Below, piece after piece: positions 7,223 through 15,663 of a stretch of 50,989 nt of DNA. Position 1 is the stretch's first letter; every line of letters begins with the position of its first letter. The notes beneath the pieces are model-generated. The model ran no database searches. It saw only the letters and a program-made list of their open reading frames with translations, and was not told where the DNA came from. Made by a program: the position numbers and the translations under genes. The stretch comes from Butyrivibrio sp. Lineage in GTDB: Bacteria > Bacillota > Clostridia > Lachnospirales > Lachnospiraceae. Where the stretch lies: assembly GCA_023665525.1 (NCBI GenBank), contig JAMPDT010000002.1:25346-76334 (forward strand). The letters are read 5' to 3'.

Positions 7223-8722
7223 TTAAGAAGCAGTGTTTATTATAATGTCATTATATATATCCCTTAAATATGCTTTTGCCCGGTTTACGGTTTCCTCATT
7301 GGGAATCATAACATAGTTCGGAGAGCTCAGTGAGAAGCAGGGAAGATTATCTCCCGTTCCGTCTACGCTGAAGCTCTGAATATCCCATTCGGGCATTGTT
7401 TCGAGCTGCATTTTAACCAAACTGCTTATTTCATCATAAGACATATCGGTCGCCATGCTCGCCGACACGGCGTTCAGTACGCTTGTGTAATTCATAAGCA
7501 TATCGGAGGTCATCATTTTATTTAAGGTTGCCTTAATGACAGCCATTTGGTTCTTGCCTCTTTGTCTGTCGCCGGAACCGAAGGAATATCTTTCGCGCGC
7601 AAAGCCCAGTGCCTGAATCCCGTTAAGGTGGTTATAACCTTGTACATAATGGTATCCGCCGTGTATTGTTGTGAATTCATATTCCGAATATATATCGACT
7701 CCGTTAAGAGCGTCAATGATATTTACAAAGCCGGTGAAATTAACCTTAAGGTAGTGATCTATATTAATTCCGTACAGCATTTCAACAGTATCCACAGAGC
7801 AGTCTATTCCGTAACAGCCCGCATGAGTAAGCTTATCGTTTACTCCGTTTGATATGGATAGCGGGACATAGAAATCTCTCGGAGTATTTATCATAAGAAT
7901 TTGATGCGTGTTTGTATTGACTGTTATGAGAATATTCACATCGCTGTTTTGGTTGACCGTGGGAGCGCCTTTTGTATCTATGCCGCTTACATATACGGTA
8001 AATACGCCCTCCTTTGAAGGAGCGTTGTCGGGTACATTGTTATTGTTTACTTCGTTTATCTGCTTATATGTGGAAAGCAGCTTTACCTTTGTATCAAGGT
8101 CCTTGTAATCGTCATGCTCCGACAAAATATTTATATAGCTTTGGTTTATTATAATAGCCGTTACATTTCCGCCGAGCAGCGCGTCTATTACCTGCGCGGT
8201 TCCGTCATACTCCACGATTGTAATTTGTGCGGAAATTTCTTTTTCAATATTGTCAATGGTTTTATCCGTGGTTTTTCTGTCTATGTTGGCGATTATACCG
8301 AAAGGCGCGTCTTTAATTTCGGCAATGCTGTTTGCGGGATTGTCCGCCAGTACATATACGCCCATTTGCGTTTCTTGTGTTCGGCTCCCCGATATATTGC
8401 TGATTGCCTTTCTTGTGGAATTAATATAGACGCACCCGACTACCAGTATAACGGAAAACAGAACGGAGAATATTTTGGTTATTATTCCCGGTATTTTCCA
8501 ATACTGTGTAATCAGCGTTACAAGGCAAAACAGAACCAAAAGCACTCCTATCAGCATTTTGAACGAGGTTGGTAGAATATTGACATATTGTAAAAAAACT
8601 AAAAATGTAATTGTTACAATAAGCTGTACCGCAAATACCGCGAATCCCGATATATGCAGAATTTTATTTTTAATCGACGGAGAGGTCTTGGATTTTTGCT
8701 TTTTTTCGGAGGTATTACTCAT
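7223..8722 (-). CDS. LytR-CpsA-Psr (LCP) family cell-wall polymer ligase
   Basis: A 499-residue membrane protein that would attach an undecaprenyl-linked glycopolymer to peptidoglycan. Three hydrophobic segments (about residues 28-48, 58-75 and 85-105) come first. A solute-binding-like stretch follows (about 120-225, starting MGVYVLADNP), and then the LCP domain: DVNILITVN, INTPRDFYVPL (conserved Arg/Asp), KLTHAGCYG, INIDHYLKVNF, and LGFARERYSFGSGDRQRGKNQ (Arg-rich pyrophosphate-binding motif). The extra extracytoplasmic domain before the catalytic one makes it longer than simple LCP proteins but is common in Clostridia. It is transcribed alone from the promoter at 8828-8856. Confidence 0.88.
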   Translation of the reverse strand: MSNTSEKKQKSKTSPSIKNKILHISGFAVFAVQLIVTITFLVFLQYVNILPTSFKMLIGVLLVLFCLVTLITQYWKIPGIITKIFSVLFSVILVVGCVYINSTRKAISNISGSRTQETQMGVYVLADNPANSIAEIKDAPFGIIANIDRKTTDKTIDNIEKEISAQITIVEYDGTAQVIDALLGGNVTAIIINQSYINILSEHDDYKDLDTKVKLLSTYKQINEVNNNNVPDNAPSKEGVFTVYVSGIDTKGAPTVNQNSDVNILITVNTNTHQILMINTPRDFYVPLSISNGVNDKLTHAGCYGIDCSVDTVEMLYGINIDHYLKVNFTGFVNIIDALNGVDIYSEYEFTTIHGGYHYVQGYNHLNGIQALGFARERYSFGSGDRQRGKNQMAVIKATLNKMMTSDMLMNYTSVLNAVSASMATDMSYDEISSLVKMQLETMPEWDIQSFSVDGTGDNLPCFSLSSPNYVMIPNEETVNRAKAYLRDIYNDIIINTAS

Positions 8723-8827
8723 AAATATGACTGTTCCTTTCGTAGGTTTTTATATTAATCGCGTTATGCGCGGAGCTGCCGTTTATTTTCTTTAAAATAA
8801 TGTAAAAGCGCACTTGAGCGCACTCTG

Positions 8828-8856
8828 ATTATACTACTTACCCTATTTGTAGGCAA
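8828..8856 (-). promoter_or_regulatory. Sigma-A promoter of the LCP gene
   Basis: Read on the minus strand, TTGCCT (8851-8856), a 17-bp spacer and a perfect TATAAT (8828-8833) form a good housekeeping promoter. It leaves an untranslated leader of about 100 nt before the LCP start. Confidence 0.65.
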
Positions 8857-8957
8857 GAGCTGATTTGGCGCAATACGGTTTATTTTTAAAAATTTGTCAG
8901 CTTGGCGGAGCGTTGCCTGCGTACCGCTTATTGCTGTGCTATAACCCGCCTCTCCCG

Positions 8958-8965
8958 CATAGAAT
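8958..8965 (+). promoter_or_regulatory. Possible sigma-E -10 element for spoIIID
   Basis: CATAGAAT resembles the sigma-E -10 consensus CATACAAT. About 13 bp upstream, GCTATAA (8938-8944) weakly resembles the -35. spoIIID is a sigma-E gene in B. subtilis, which is the main reason for the call. Confidence 0.3.
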
Positions 8966-8992
8966 GTACAAACAACCATGCAGGGGACACCT

Positions 8993-9244
8993 TTGAAGGG
9001 ATATATCGAAGAACGCGCCGTCAGAATGGCGGAATACATTGTGGAAAATAAAGCGACCGTCAGACAGACCGCAAAGGAATTCGGGATAAGCAAATCCACG
9101 GTACATAAAGACATCACCGAGCGTCTTAGGGGAGTGAATCCGACCTTGGCGCAGGAGGCGAGGAAGGTGCTGGATGTGAACAAATCGGAGAGGCATATCC
9201 GAGGCGGGCTTGCCACAAGAGAAAAATATTTGCATAAACATTGA
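8993..9244 (+). CDS. spoIIID: Sporulation transcription regulator SpoIIID
   Basis: An 83-residue DNA-binding protein that adjusts mother-cell gene expression during endospore formation. The helix-turn-helix reads VRQTAKEFGISKSTVHKDI, followed by the family signature VNKSERHIRGG near the C-terminus. I chose TTG at 8993: it gives KGYIEERAV, matching the known SpoIIID N-terminus, and has AGGGG 6-7 nt upstream. The ATG at 8978 has no ribosome site and adds five residues that SpoIIID proteins lack. The gene is followed by a terminator and then mbl/mreB, the same order as in B. subtilis. Its presence argues for a sporulating organism. Confidence 0.93.
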   Translation: MKGYIEERAVRMAEYIVENKATVRQTAKEFGISKSTVHKDITERLRGVNPTLAQEARKVLDVNKSERHIRGGLATREKYLHKH

Positions 9245-9257
9245 CACGGGTATTAAC

Positions 9258-9304
9258 AAAAAAGGAAAATCTGCCGATACTGTATGCAGAGTTTCCTTTT
9301 TTTG
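9258..9304 (+). terminator. Rho-independent terminator after spoIIID
   Basis: A long imperfect hairpin pairs 9258-9274 with 9287-9304; the left arm has AAGGAAAATCTGC and the right arm GCAGAGTTTCCTT ending in a T run. It separates spoIIID from mbl, at least in part. Confidence 0.7.
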
Positions 9305-9346
9305 TATTTTTCAAAATTACCTCTTTTAAATTTGCGGGATATTGTA

Positions 9347-9352
9347 TATAAT
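9347..9352 (+). promoter_or_regulatory. Possible sigma-A -10 element for mbl/mreB
   Basis: A perfect TATAAT lies about 90 nt before the chosen start, after the spoIIID terminator. The -35 region (TTTAAA about 16 bp upstream) is weak, so this is only a candidate. Confidence 0.4.
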
Positions 9353-9438
9353 GTCAATGTATGTGTGTTTAGTATGGAATTCTGCAATTTTTTTACGGGC
9401 AGATGAAATATACTTTATCCAAGCGAAAGGGGAATAAG

Positions 9439-10425
9439 ATGATAGGTACGGATATAGGAATTGATTTGGGAACAGCCAGCATCCTTGTTTATATTAAGGG
9501 CAAGGGAGTTGTTTTGAAAGAGCCGTCGGTTGTGGCATTTGATAGAGATACCAATAAAATTAAGGCGATTGGCGAAGAGGCGAGGCTTATGCTCGGAAGA
9601 ACTCCGGGCAATATCGTTGCGGTCAGACCGCTTCGTCAGGGCGTTATATCGGATTACACCGTAACCGAGAAGATGCTCAAATATTTTATCGAGAAGGCGC
9701 TGGGCAAGAAGGTTATCAAGAAGCCCAGAATCAGCGTCTGTGTGCCGAGCGGCGTCACGGAGGTCGAGAAAAAGGCGGTTGAGGACGCGACGTATCAGGC
9801 GGGCGCGCGCGAGGTCGCGATTATCGAGGAGCCCATCGCCGCGGCTATCGGCGCGGGAATTGATATTTCGAGACCCTGCGGCAATATGATTGTTGATATA
9901 GGCGGAGGAACCACCGACATCGCGGTTATATCGCTGGGCGGCACGGTTGTCAGCACGTCGATCAAGATTGCCGGAGACGATTTTGACGAGGCAATCGTGC
10001 GTTATATGCGCAAAAAGCACAATCTCCTTATCGGAGAGAGAACTGCCGAGGATATTAAGATTAAAATAGGCAGCGCGTATCCGAGGGCGGAGGTTGTTTC
10101 CATGGATATAAGGGGACGAAACCTTGTGACGGGACTTCCCAAGACCGTTACGGTCACCTCGGCGGAAACCGAGGAGGCGCTTAAGGAGGCGACCTCGCAG
10201 ATAGTTGAGGCGATTCACAGCGTCCTTGAAAAGACGCCGCCCGAGCTTGCGGCGGACATCGCCGACAGGGGCATGGTGCTTACGGGAGGCGGAAGCCTTT
10301 TGCAGGGACTTGAGGAGCTTATCGAGGATAAGACGGGGATCAATACGATGACCGCGGAGGATCCTATGACGGCGGTCGCGATCGGAACGGGCAAGTTCAT
10401 CGAATTTTTGGCGGGAGAGCGTTAA
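9439..10425 (+). CDS. mbl: Rod-shape protein Mbl/MreB (bacterial actin)
   Basis: A 328-residue actin-like ATPase that forms membrane-bound filaments guiding lateral wall synthesis. Actin-fold phosphate loops are visible: GIDLGTASILVY at the N-terminus, VDIGGGTTDIAVISLGG near residue 155, and VLTGGGSLLQGL near residue 280; EEPIAAAIGAG is the interdomain helix. I chose ATG at 9439 (AAAGGGG upstream) over ATG at 9403, because it gives MIGTDIGIDLG as in the family. The place directly after spoIIID and before two flagellar rod genes is that of mbl in Bacillus, so I prefer mbl to mreB, although sequence alone does not separate them. Confidence 0.9.
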   Translation: MIGTDIGIDLGTASILVYIKGKGVVLKEPSVVAFDRDTNKIKAIGEEARLMLGRTPGNIVAVRPLRQGVISDYTVTEKMLKYFIEKALGKKVIKKPRISVCVPSGVTEVEKKAVEDATYQAGAREVAIIEEPIAAAIGAGIDISRPCGNMIVDIGGGTTDIAVISLGGTVVSTSIKIAGDDFDEAIVRYMRKKHNLLIGERTAEDIKIKIGSAYPRAEVVSMDIRGRNLVTGLPKTVTVTSAETEEALKEATSQIVEAIHSVLEKTPPELAADIADRGMVLTGGGSLLQGLEELIEDKTGINTMTAEDPMTAVAIGTGKFIEFLAGER

Positions 10426-10467
10426 GCTGCCGCGAAGCGGGCGCAGATCCCGGGAATTTATATTATG

Positions 10468-10514
10468 CAATCTAAGGGATTTCCCTTTAGATAAATTATA
10501 AGCAGTCCCTTTAA
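10468..10514 (+). repeat. Paired hairpins in the mbl-flhO spacer
   Basis: An inverted repeat near 10470-10492 (ATCTAAGGGA, TTT, then CCCTTTAGAT) is followed at about 10506-10517 by a second short palindrome, CCCTTTAAGGGG. Neither has a T run, so they look like processing or attenuation structures and not a simple terminator. Confidence 0.4.
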
Positions 10515-10537
10515 GGGGCGGTAAGGAGTTAAAGGCT

Positions 10538-11311
10538 ATGGTTAGAAGCTTGTATACGGCGCATATGGGCATGGTGCATCAGATGAACCGTCTTGACGTA
10601 ATAACCAACAATATGGCAAATTCCGACACTACGGCTTATAAAAGAGAAGGGTGTACATCGCAGACATTCGATGCGGTAATGGGAATCAAGATTAACGACT
10701 GCTCGGTGCATTATATTCATCAGCCCATAGGGAGGATGAGCCTCGGCGTTAAGGTCGGTGAAACATATACCGACTACACGGACGGCAATCTTGAGGAAAC
10801 CGGCAATATCTACGATATAGCTCTTGGCGGGAAAGGATTCTTTGCAATTTCTTACGCCGACAGAAACGGAAATGAATCAATTCGATACACAAGGGACGGT
10901 AATTTTACCGTCAATTCCGAAGGGATTTTGATGACCAAGGATGGCGATTTCGTTTTGGGTGAGGATAACGGGCTCATAGTGGTACCCGAGGGCGTTAAGA
11001 TTTCGGTGGACGAAACCGGAAGAATAACGGGCGAGGGTCAGGAGATAGGCAGATTTAAGCTTGTCGATTTTGAGGACTACGATTATCTTAAGAAATTCGG
11101 CGAAAATATGTACATCGCCATCGACGGTGCGACCAATACGGAACCTGCCTGCAAGGTATTTCAGGGATACCTTGAGGCGTCCAATGTCAATGCCGTATCC
11201 GAGATGGTGGAGCTGATTGCGATTGCCAGAGATTACGAGAGTAACCAAAAGGTGATACAGTCCATCGACTCTACTCTTGAAAGATCCGTAGGATTGGGAA
11301 AAATGACATAG
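10538..11311 (+). CDS. flhO: Flagellar rod/hook-basal body protein (FlgF/FlgG type, FlhO-like)
   Basis: A 257-residue axial protein of the flagellar basal body, exported through the flagellar type III system (no signal peptide). The N-terminus MVRSLYTAHMGMVHQMNRLD, followed by VITNNMANSDTTAYKRE, is the flagellar rod domain. The middle GGKGFFAIS and YTRDGNFTVNSEGILMTKDG are typical of FlgF/FlgG. The C-terminus (YLEASNVNAVSEMVELIAIA, then RDYESNQKVIQ) is the C-terminal coiled-coil segment. It lies directly before a second FlgG-like gene, the flhO-flhP arrangement of Bacillus. It would form part of the rod. Confidence 0.88.
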   Translation: MVRSLYTAHMGMVHQMNRLDVITNNMANSDTTAYKREGCTSQTFDAVMGIKINDCSVHYIHQPIGRMSLGVKVGETYTDYTDGNLEETGNIYDIALGGKGFFAISYADRNGNESIRYTRDGNFTVNSEGILMTKDGDFVLGEDNGLIVVPEGVKISVDETGRITGEGQEIGRFKLVDFEDYDYLKKFGENMYIAIDGATNTEPACKVFQGYLEASNVNAVSEMVELIAIARDYESNQKVIQSIDSTLERSVGLGKMT

Positions 11312-11330
11312 GAAGGGGAATGATTGACTT

Positions 11331-12146
11331 ATGATGAGAGCATTATATACTGCCGCGTCGGGAATGAAGGCGCAGCAGACCAACGTGGACGTTATTTCAA
11401 ATAACCTCGCGAACGTTAATTCGACGGGCTATAAAACCTCCACGGCGGAATTTAAGTCGCTGCTTTATCAGACGCTCCAGACAAGATCCACGAGCGCCAA
11501 CGGCGATTTGAAGCCCATAGGCGCGCAGGTGGGTACGGGAACGCGCACCGCTTCGATTACAACGCATTTTACGCAGGGACCTCTGCTTGAAACCTCCAAT
11601 CCCTTCGGCTTCGGTATTGAGGGCGACGGCTTTTTCTCGGTGCTGGGAGCGAACGGGGAAACCTACTATACGCGCAACGGCAATTTTCAGATGGCAATTT
11701 CCACGGACGGCTTTATGCTCTGCACCTCCGAGGGCTATCCCGTGCTTGACTCGGACGGCATGACGATTGAATTTGACGATACATATGTTGTTTCCAAGCT
11801 GGTCGTGGCTTCGGACGGTACGTTTTGGTATCCCGACGAGGAAAACAATCTGCAAAGCCTCGGAATAAGGCTCGGCATACATCAGGTTACGAACCCCGCG
11901 GGCTTTGACAGCGTGGGCAGCACGATGTTCAAGGTGACGGACGCTTCGGGCGAGGCGGTCGAGGAAATGGATAACCCCGCGCTTAAGAGAAGCGTTATAA
12001 GACAGGGGCGCGTCGAAGGCTCCAACGTACAGGTCGCCGACGAGGTGGTTAATCTCATCGTCGCGCAGAGGGCATACGAGATGAACTCCAAGGCTATTCA
12101 GGCGTCGGACGAAATGCTCGGTCAGGCGAACAGCCTCAGACGTTAG
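11331..12146 (+). CDS. flhP: Flagellar distal rod protein (FlgG type, FlhP-like)
   Basis: A 271-residue rod protein homologous to FlgG. The N-terminal rod motif is MRALYTAASGMKAQQTNVDV followed by ISNNLANVNSTGYKTS. The middle shows GDGFFSVLGANGETYYTRNG, and the C-terminus has GRVEGSNVQVADEVVNLIVA followed by QRAYEMNSKAIQ, the canonical FlgG ending. ATG at 11331 or the next codon at 11334 could be used; GGAAGGGGAA lies upstream. It starts 19 nt after flhO and is followed by the rod-binding gene, so flhO-flhP-flgJ form a unit building the rod through peptidoglycan. Confidence 0.92.
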   Translation: MMRALYTAASGMKAQQTNVDVISNNLANVNSTGYKTSTAEFKSLLYQTLQTRSTSANGDLKPIGAQVGTGTRTASITTHFTQGPLLETSNPFGFGIEGDGFFSVLGANGETYYTRNGNFQMAISTDGFMLCTSEGYPVLDSDGMTIEFDDTYVVSKLVVASDGTFWYPDEENNLQSLGIRLGIHQVTNPAGFDSVGSTMFKVTDASGEAVEEMDNPALKRSVIRQGRVEGSNVQVADEVVNLIVAQRAYEMNSKAIQASDEMLGQANSLRR

Positions 12147-12206
12147 CGTTGGGAGTAAGCTCCGCAGGACGCGGGCGTTTTGCGGGAATTTTGGGAGGTA
12201 AACGAT

Positions 12207-12557
12207 ATGAGCGATATGCTTAGCGGCATTTCCAATATGTACGCCAACACCGATTATTCACAGGCGGCGTCGCAGCTTGAGGATAAGCTTAAGAACACCG
12301 ATTATTCCAAGGCGTCCGAGGAGGAGCTGATGGAGGTCTGCAAGTCCTTTGAGGCGTATTTTCTCGAGCAGGTGTTCAAGGGCATGGAAAAAATGATTCC
12401 CAAGGACGAGGACGACGATTCGGGAATGAACCACGTCGATATGTTTAAGGACAATCTGTATCAGGAATACGCCAAAAGCGCCACGGAGCGCGGCGACGGA
12501 ATCGGCTTGGCAAAGCAGCTTTTTGAACAGATGAAGCGCAATTACGGAATAGAATAG
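12207..12557 (+). CDS. flgJ: FlgJ N-terminal-type rod-binding protein
   Basis: A 116-residue protein with only the rod-binding domain of FlgJ. No C-terminal muramidase domain is present, as is usual in Clostridia. The domain reads ELMEVCKSFEAYFLEQVFKG followed by MEKMIP, and ends NLYQEYAKSATERGDGIGLA with KQLFEQM, the family signature. I chose ATG at 12207 because GGGAGGTAAACGAT is directly upstream; the frame is open back to TTG at 12180, but that has no ribosome site. It probably caps or scaffolds the growing rod. A strong terminator follows. Confidence 0.88.
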   Translation: MSDMLSGISNMYANTDYSQAASQLEDKLKNTDYSKASEEELMEVCKSFEAYFLEQVFKGMEKMIPKDEDDDSGMNHVDMFKDNLYQEYAKSATERGDGIGLAKQLFEQMKRNYGIE

Positions 12558-12579
12558 AACGAACCACAACAATAAAATA

Positions 12580-12617
12580 GCCGTTCGGGGACCTTTGGGA
12601 CCCGTGCGGCTTTTTTT
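12580..12617 (+). terminator. Rho-independent terminator after flgJ
   Basis: A GC-rich hairpin from 12580 to 12610 (GCCG and CGGGG arms pairing with CCCG and CGGC around a small loop) is followed directly by seven Ts. It ends the spoIIID/mbl/flagellar rod unit. Confidence 0.85.
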
Positions 12618-12653
12618 CGTAAAATCTTGCAGATATTTATACGGGAGAAAAAA

Positions 12654-14924
12654 TTGGAACTTAAGGGCTATGTCGAAAGAATAATATATACGAACAGCGA
12701 TAACGGGCATACGATAATGGAGGTCGCGCTCTCCGACGGCGAGGCGCAGAGGCTTCGCGGCGAGAACCCCGATTTTGCCAAGGATATAGAGGAAAGCATG
12801 GTGTGCGTGGGGACGCTTTGTCTGCTTAACACGGGGGAATATGCCGTTTTTAAGGGGGATTTTACCGTGCACCCGAGCTACGGACTGCAATTTAAGGTCA
12901 CGGGCTACGAGGAATCGCCGCCCGAGGACATTGACTCCATGGAAAGATACCTCGGGTCGGGCGCGATAAAGGGCGTGGGACCCGCTCTCGCGGCGAGAAT
13001 CGTCAGGCATTTCAAGGCGGACACGTTCAGGGTAATCGAGCAGAACCCCGAGGAGCTTGCGGGTATTAAGGGCATAAGCGAGCGAATGGCGATGGAGATT
13101 GCCGACCAGCTTGTCGAGAAAAGGGATATGCGCCGCGCGATGCTCTATTTGGGAAAGCTTGGAATAGGCATGAACCTTGCGGTCAAAATATATAAGGAGT
13201 ATGGCGAGGGGCTTTACGACATAATACGCGAGAATCCGTATAAGCTTGCGGACGATATGGAGGGCGTAGGCTTTAAAATCGCCGACGAGATAGCGCGCAG
13301 CGCGGGAGTGGAGGCGGATTCCCCGTACAGGATAAAAAGCGGGATTTTGTACACGCTCTCGAGGGCGACGGCGGGCGGGCATATTTATCTGCCCGTCGAT
13401 ATGCTTATGCGCTGCGCCGAGGAGCTTTTGGGCGTGCAGGTATCCGAGGGCGAGGACGTGCTGACGGAGCTTATGATAGAGCGCAAAATAACGGTGCGCG
13501 ACGCGGGCGGCGGCAAGGCGGTTTACCTTGCGTCGCTGTACCGCACGGAGCTTTCGGTCGCGCACAGGCTTGCGGAGCTTGCAAGGGAGGGCGCGGCGGA
13601 TTCGGAGGCGCTCGAGCGTGACATAAAGGCGATAGAGCGAAGCGGGCAGATAGAGCTTGAGCCTATGCAGAGAGAGGCGGTAAAGGCTGCCGCCGTGAAC
13701 GGGGTCCTCGTAATAACGGGCGGACCGGGCACGGGCAAAACAACGACGATCAATGCCATAATAAGATATTTTGAGAATTTCGGAAAGGAAATACAGCTCG
13801 CCGCGCCCACGGGGAGAGCCGCCAAAAGAATGACCGAGGCGACGGGGCGCGAGGCGCAGACGGTACACAGGCTTTTGGAGCTTTCGGGAAATCTTTCCGA
13901 GGACGGCAAAGAAGCCGCCTTTGAGCGCAACGAGGACAATCCGCTTGAGGCGGACGTGATAATTATAGACGAAATGTCCATGGTTGATATTTTCCTGATG
14001 AACAGTCTGCTTAAGGCGGTAAGCGCGGGGACGAGGCTCATACTGGTGGGCGACTCGGACCAGCTACCGTCCGTCGGACCGGGCAATGTTCTTGAGGACA
14101 TAATCGCGTCGGGGCGTTTCAGGGTGGTTAAGCTGAACAAGATTTTCAGGCAGTCGGAGGCAGGCGACATAATTGTGAACGCCCACAAGATAAACGAGGG
14201 CGAAATGTTTGAAATAGGTCCGTCGAGCAAGGACTTTCCCTTTATCAAAAGAAACGATGCCAATTCCATAATAAACGCGGCTGTTACCTTAGTGAAAACC
14301 AAGCTCCCCGCGTATACGGGCTGTACGGCGCAGGAGGTTCAGGTGCTTACGCCCACGAGAAAGGGAATGCTCGGAGTTGAAAGGCTGAACGCGGTTTTGC
14401 AGGAATTTCTGAACCCACCGCACCCCGACAAGGCGCAGAAGGGGCTGGGCGGCGTTATTTTCCGCGAGGGCGACAAGGTAATGCAGACGCGCAACAACTA
14501 TAAGATTTCGTGGGAAATAAGGGGCAGGCACGGCATAGCGATCGAGAGCGGAACGGGAATTTTTAACGGGGATATGGGAATAATCGACGAAATTAATACC
14601 GCCGTGTCCGAGCTTACCGTCCGCTTCGACGAGGACAAATACGTCACGTACAGCTTTAAGGAGGCGGAGGAGCTGGAGCACGCCTATGCGGTCACGGTCC
14701 ACAAGTCGCAGGGCAGCGAGTACCCTGCGGTGGTGCTGCCGCTTCTCGACGGGCCTCGTATGCTGATGAACCGCAATATTTTGTACACGGCGGTGACGAG
14801 GGCGCGCAGGTGCATCTGCATTGTCGGAAGCGAGAACACCTTTTACAGAATGATTGAAAACGTAAACGAAACCAAGCGGTTTTCCTCGCTCGCGCAAAGA
14901 ATAGAGGAGGTTGAGGAGCAATAA
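12654..14924 (+). CDS. recD2: RecD2-type ATP-dependent DNA helicase
   Basis: A 756-residue superfamily 1B helicase of the RecD2/YrrC type, which works without RecBC in DNA repair and replication. The N-terminal region has the OB-like domain and helix-hairpin-helix elements (YLGSGAIKGVGPALAARIV, IKGISERMA). The motor shows Walker A GGPGTGKTT (about residue 360), Walker B VIIIDEMSMVD, LILVGDSDQLPSVGPGNVL (motif III region), and the C-terminal YAVTVHKSQGSEYPAVVLPL and LYTAVTRAR motifs. I chose TTG at 12654 because GGGAG lies 7 nt upstream; TTG at 12627 has no such site. It overlaps or abuts comF. Confidence 0.93.
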   Translation: MELKGYVERIIYTNSDNGHTIMEVALSDGEAQRLRGENPDFAKDIEESMVCVGTLCLLNTGEYAVFKGDFTVHPSYGLQFKVTGYEESPPEDIDSMERYLGSGAIKGVGPALAARIVRHFKADTFRVIEQNPEELAGIKGISERMAMEIADQLVEKRDMRRAMLYLGKLGIGMNLAVKIYKEYGEGLYDIIRENPYKLADDMEGVGFKIADEIARSAGVEADSPYRIKSGILYTLSRATAGGHIYLPVDMLMRCAEELLGVQVSEGEDVLTELMIERKITVRDAGGGKAVYLASLYRTELSVAHRLAELAREGAADSEALERDIKAIERSGQIELEPMQREAVKAAAVNGVLVITGGPGTGKTTTINAIIRYFENFGKEIQLAAPTGRAAKRMTEATGREAQTVHRLLELSGNLSEDGKEAAFERNEDNPLEADVIIIDEMSMVDIFLMNSLLKAVSAGTRLILVGDSDQLPSVGPGNVLEDIIASGRFRVVKLNKIFRQSEAGDIIVNAHKINEGEMFEIGPSSKDFPFIKRNDANSIINAAVTLVKTKLPAYTGCTAQEVQVLTPTRKGMLGVERLNAVLQEFLNPPHPDKAQKGLGGVIFREGDKVMQTRNNYKISWEIRGRHGIAIESGTGIFNGDMGIIDEINTAVSELTVRFDEDKYVTYSFKEAEELEHAYAVTVHKSQGSEYPAVVLPLLDGPRMLMNRNILYTAVTRARRCICIVGSENTFYRMIENVNETKRFSSLAQRIEEVEEQ

Positions 14925-15652
14925 AATTAACTGAGATAACCGAAGCGCTGCACGGGCTTCTTTATCCGTACAGGTGTCCCGTCTGCGACGAGGCGCTTTT
15001 GCAGAAAAGGGACGGCAGGACGTGGCTCTGCGAGGGCTGCGGGGACAAAATAACATACATACGGCAGCCGATGTGCTTTAAGTGCGGCAAACAGCTTGAC
15101 AGTGAGGAACGCGAGCTCTGCCGCGACTGCACCGTGAAAAAGCATAATTTCGACAGGGGAGTGGCGGCGTTCGGGTACAGCGACGCGATGAAAAAGTCGA
15201 TGTACGCGTTCAAGTACGGCAACAGGAGGGAGTACGCCGCCTTTTACGCGAAAACCTTGCTGGAGCGGTACGGCGGTATTGTCCGGGGCTGGAACGCGCA
15301 GGCGGTCGTTCCCGTACCTCTGCACCCGTCGCGTTACAGGTCGAGGGGCTACAATCAGGCGGAGGTTCTGGCGCGCGAAATAGGACGGCTGACGGGGATC
15401 GCGGTTGACGCGGGAACGCTTGTCAGAACCAAGAAAACCACGCCGCAGAAGGAGCTTAGCGGCAGGGAACGCAATATTAATATAGAAAATGCTTTTCAAA
15501 TCGCAAAAAGTGTTGTAAAATATAAAAGTATCATAATAGTGGACGATATATATACCACGGGCGCTACAATCGACGAATGCGCGCTTACGCTGAAAGCGGG
15601 CGGCGCCGACAGGGTATATTTTATGAGCGTCTGTATCGGCAACGGATTTTAG
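14921..15652 (+). CDS. comF: ComF family phosphoribosyltransferase-like protein
   Basis: A 243-residue protein of the ComF/GntX family, linked to DNA uptake in competent bacteria. The N-terminal zinc-ribbon Cys pairs are CPVC, CEGC, CFKCGK and CRDC. The middle has FDRGVAAFGYSDAMKKSMYA and VVPVPLHPSRYRSRGYNQAE, and the C-terminus IIIVDDIYTTGATIDEC, the PRPP-binding loop. The homologous frame begins right after an in-frame TGA at 14912, and no ATG, GTG or TTG occurs before the first Cys pair. ATA at 14921, overlapping the recD2 stop, or CTG at 14948 would have to start translation. TTG at 14999 would remove CPVC. I give the longest homologous extent. Confidence 0.85.
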   Translation: MKLTEITEALHGLLYPYRCPVCDEALLQKRDGRTWLCEGCGDKITYIRQPMCFKCGKQLDSEERELCRDCTVKKHNFDRGVAAFGYSDAMKKSMYAFKYGNRREYAAFYAKTLLERYGGIVRGWNAQAVVPVPLHPSRYRSRGYNQAEVLAREIGRLTGIAVDAGTLVRTKKTTPQKELSGRERNINIENAFQIAKSVVKYKSIIIVDDIYTTGATIDECALTLKAGGADRVYFMSVCIGNGF

Positions 15653-15663
15653 GAGGATACGCG

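Noticed and set aside
8810..8826. Repeated GCGCACT units in the LCP leader as a possible terminator or operator
   Set aside because: Only a 4-bp stem can form and no T run is positioned to make a terminator; two short copies are weak evidence.
9415..10572. A 385-codon open frame on the minus strand across mbl
   Set aside because: Antisense to a strongly conserved actin-like gene; basic, low-complexity composition and no ribosome site or homology.
12258..13868. A long (536-codon) open frame on the minus strand across flgJ and recD2
   Set aside because: It is antisense to two clear genes, is Arg/Leu/His-rich without any recognisable motif, and results from codon bias of the GC-rich coding strand.
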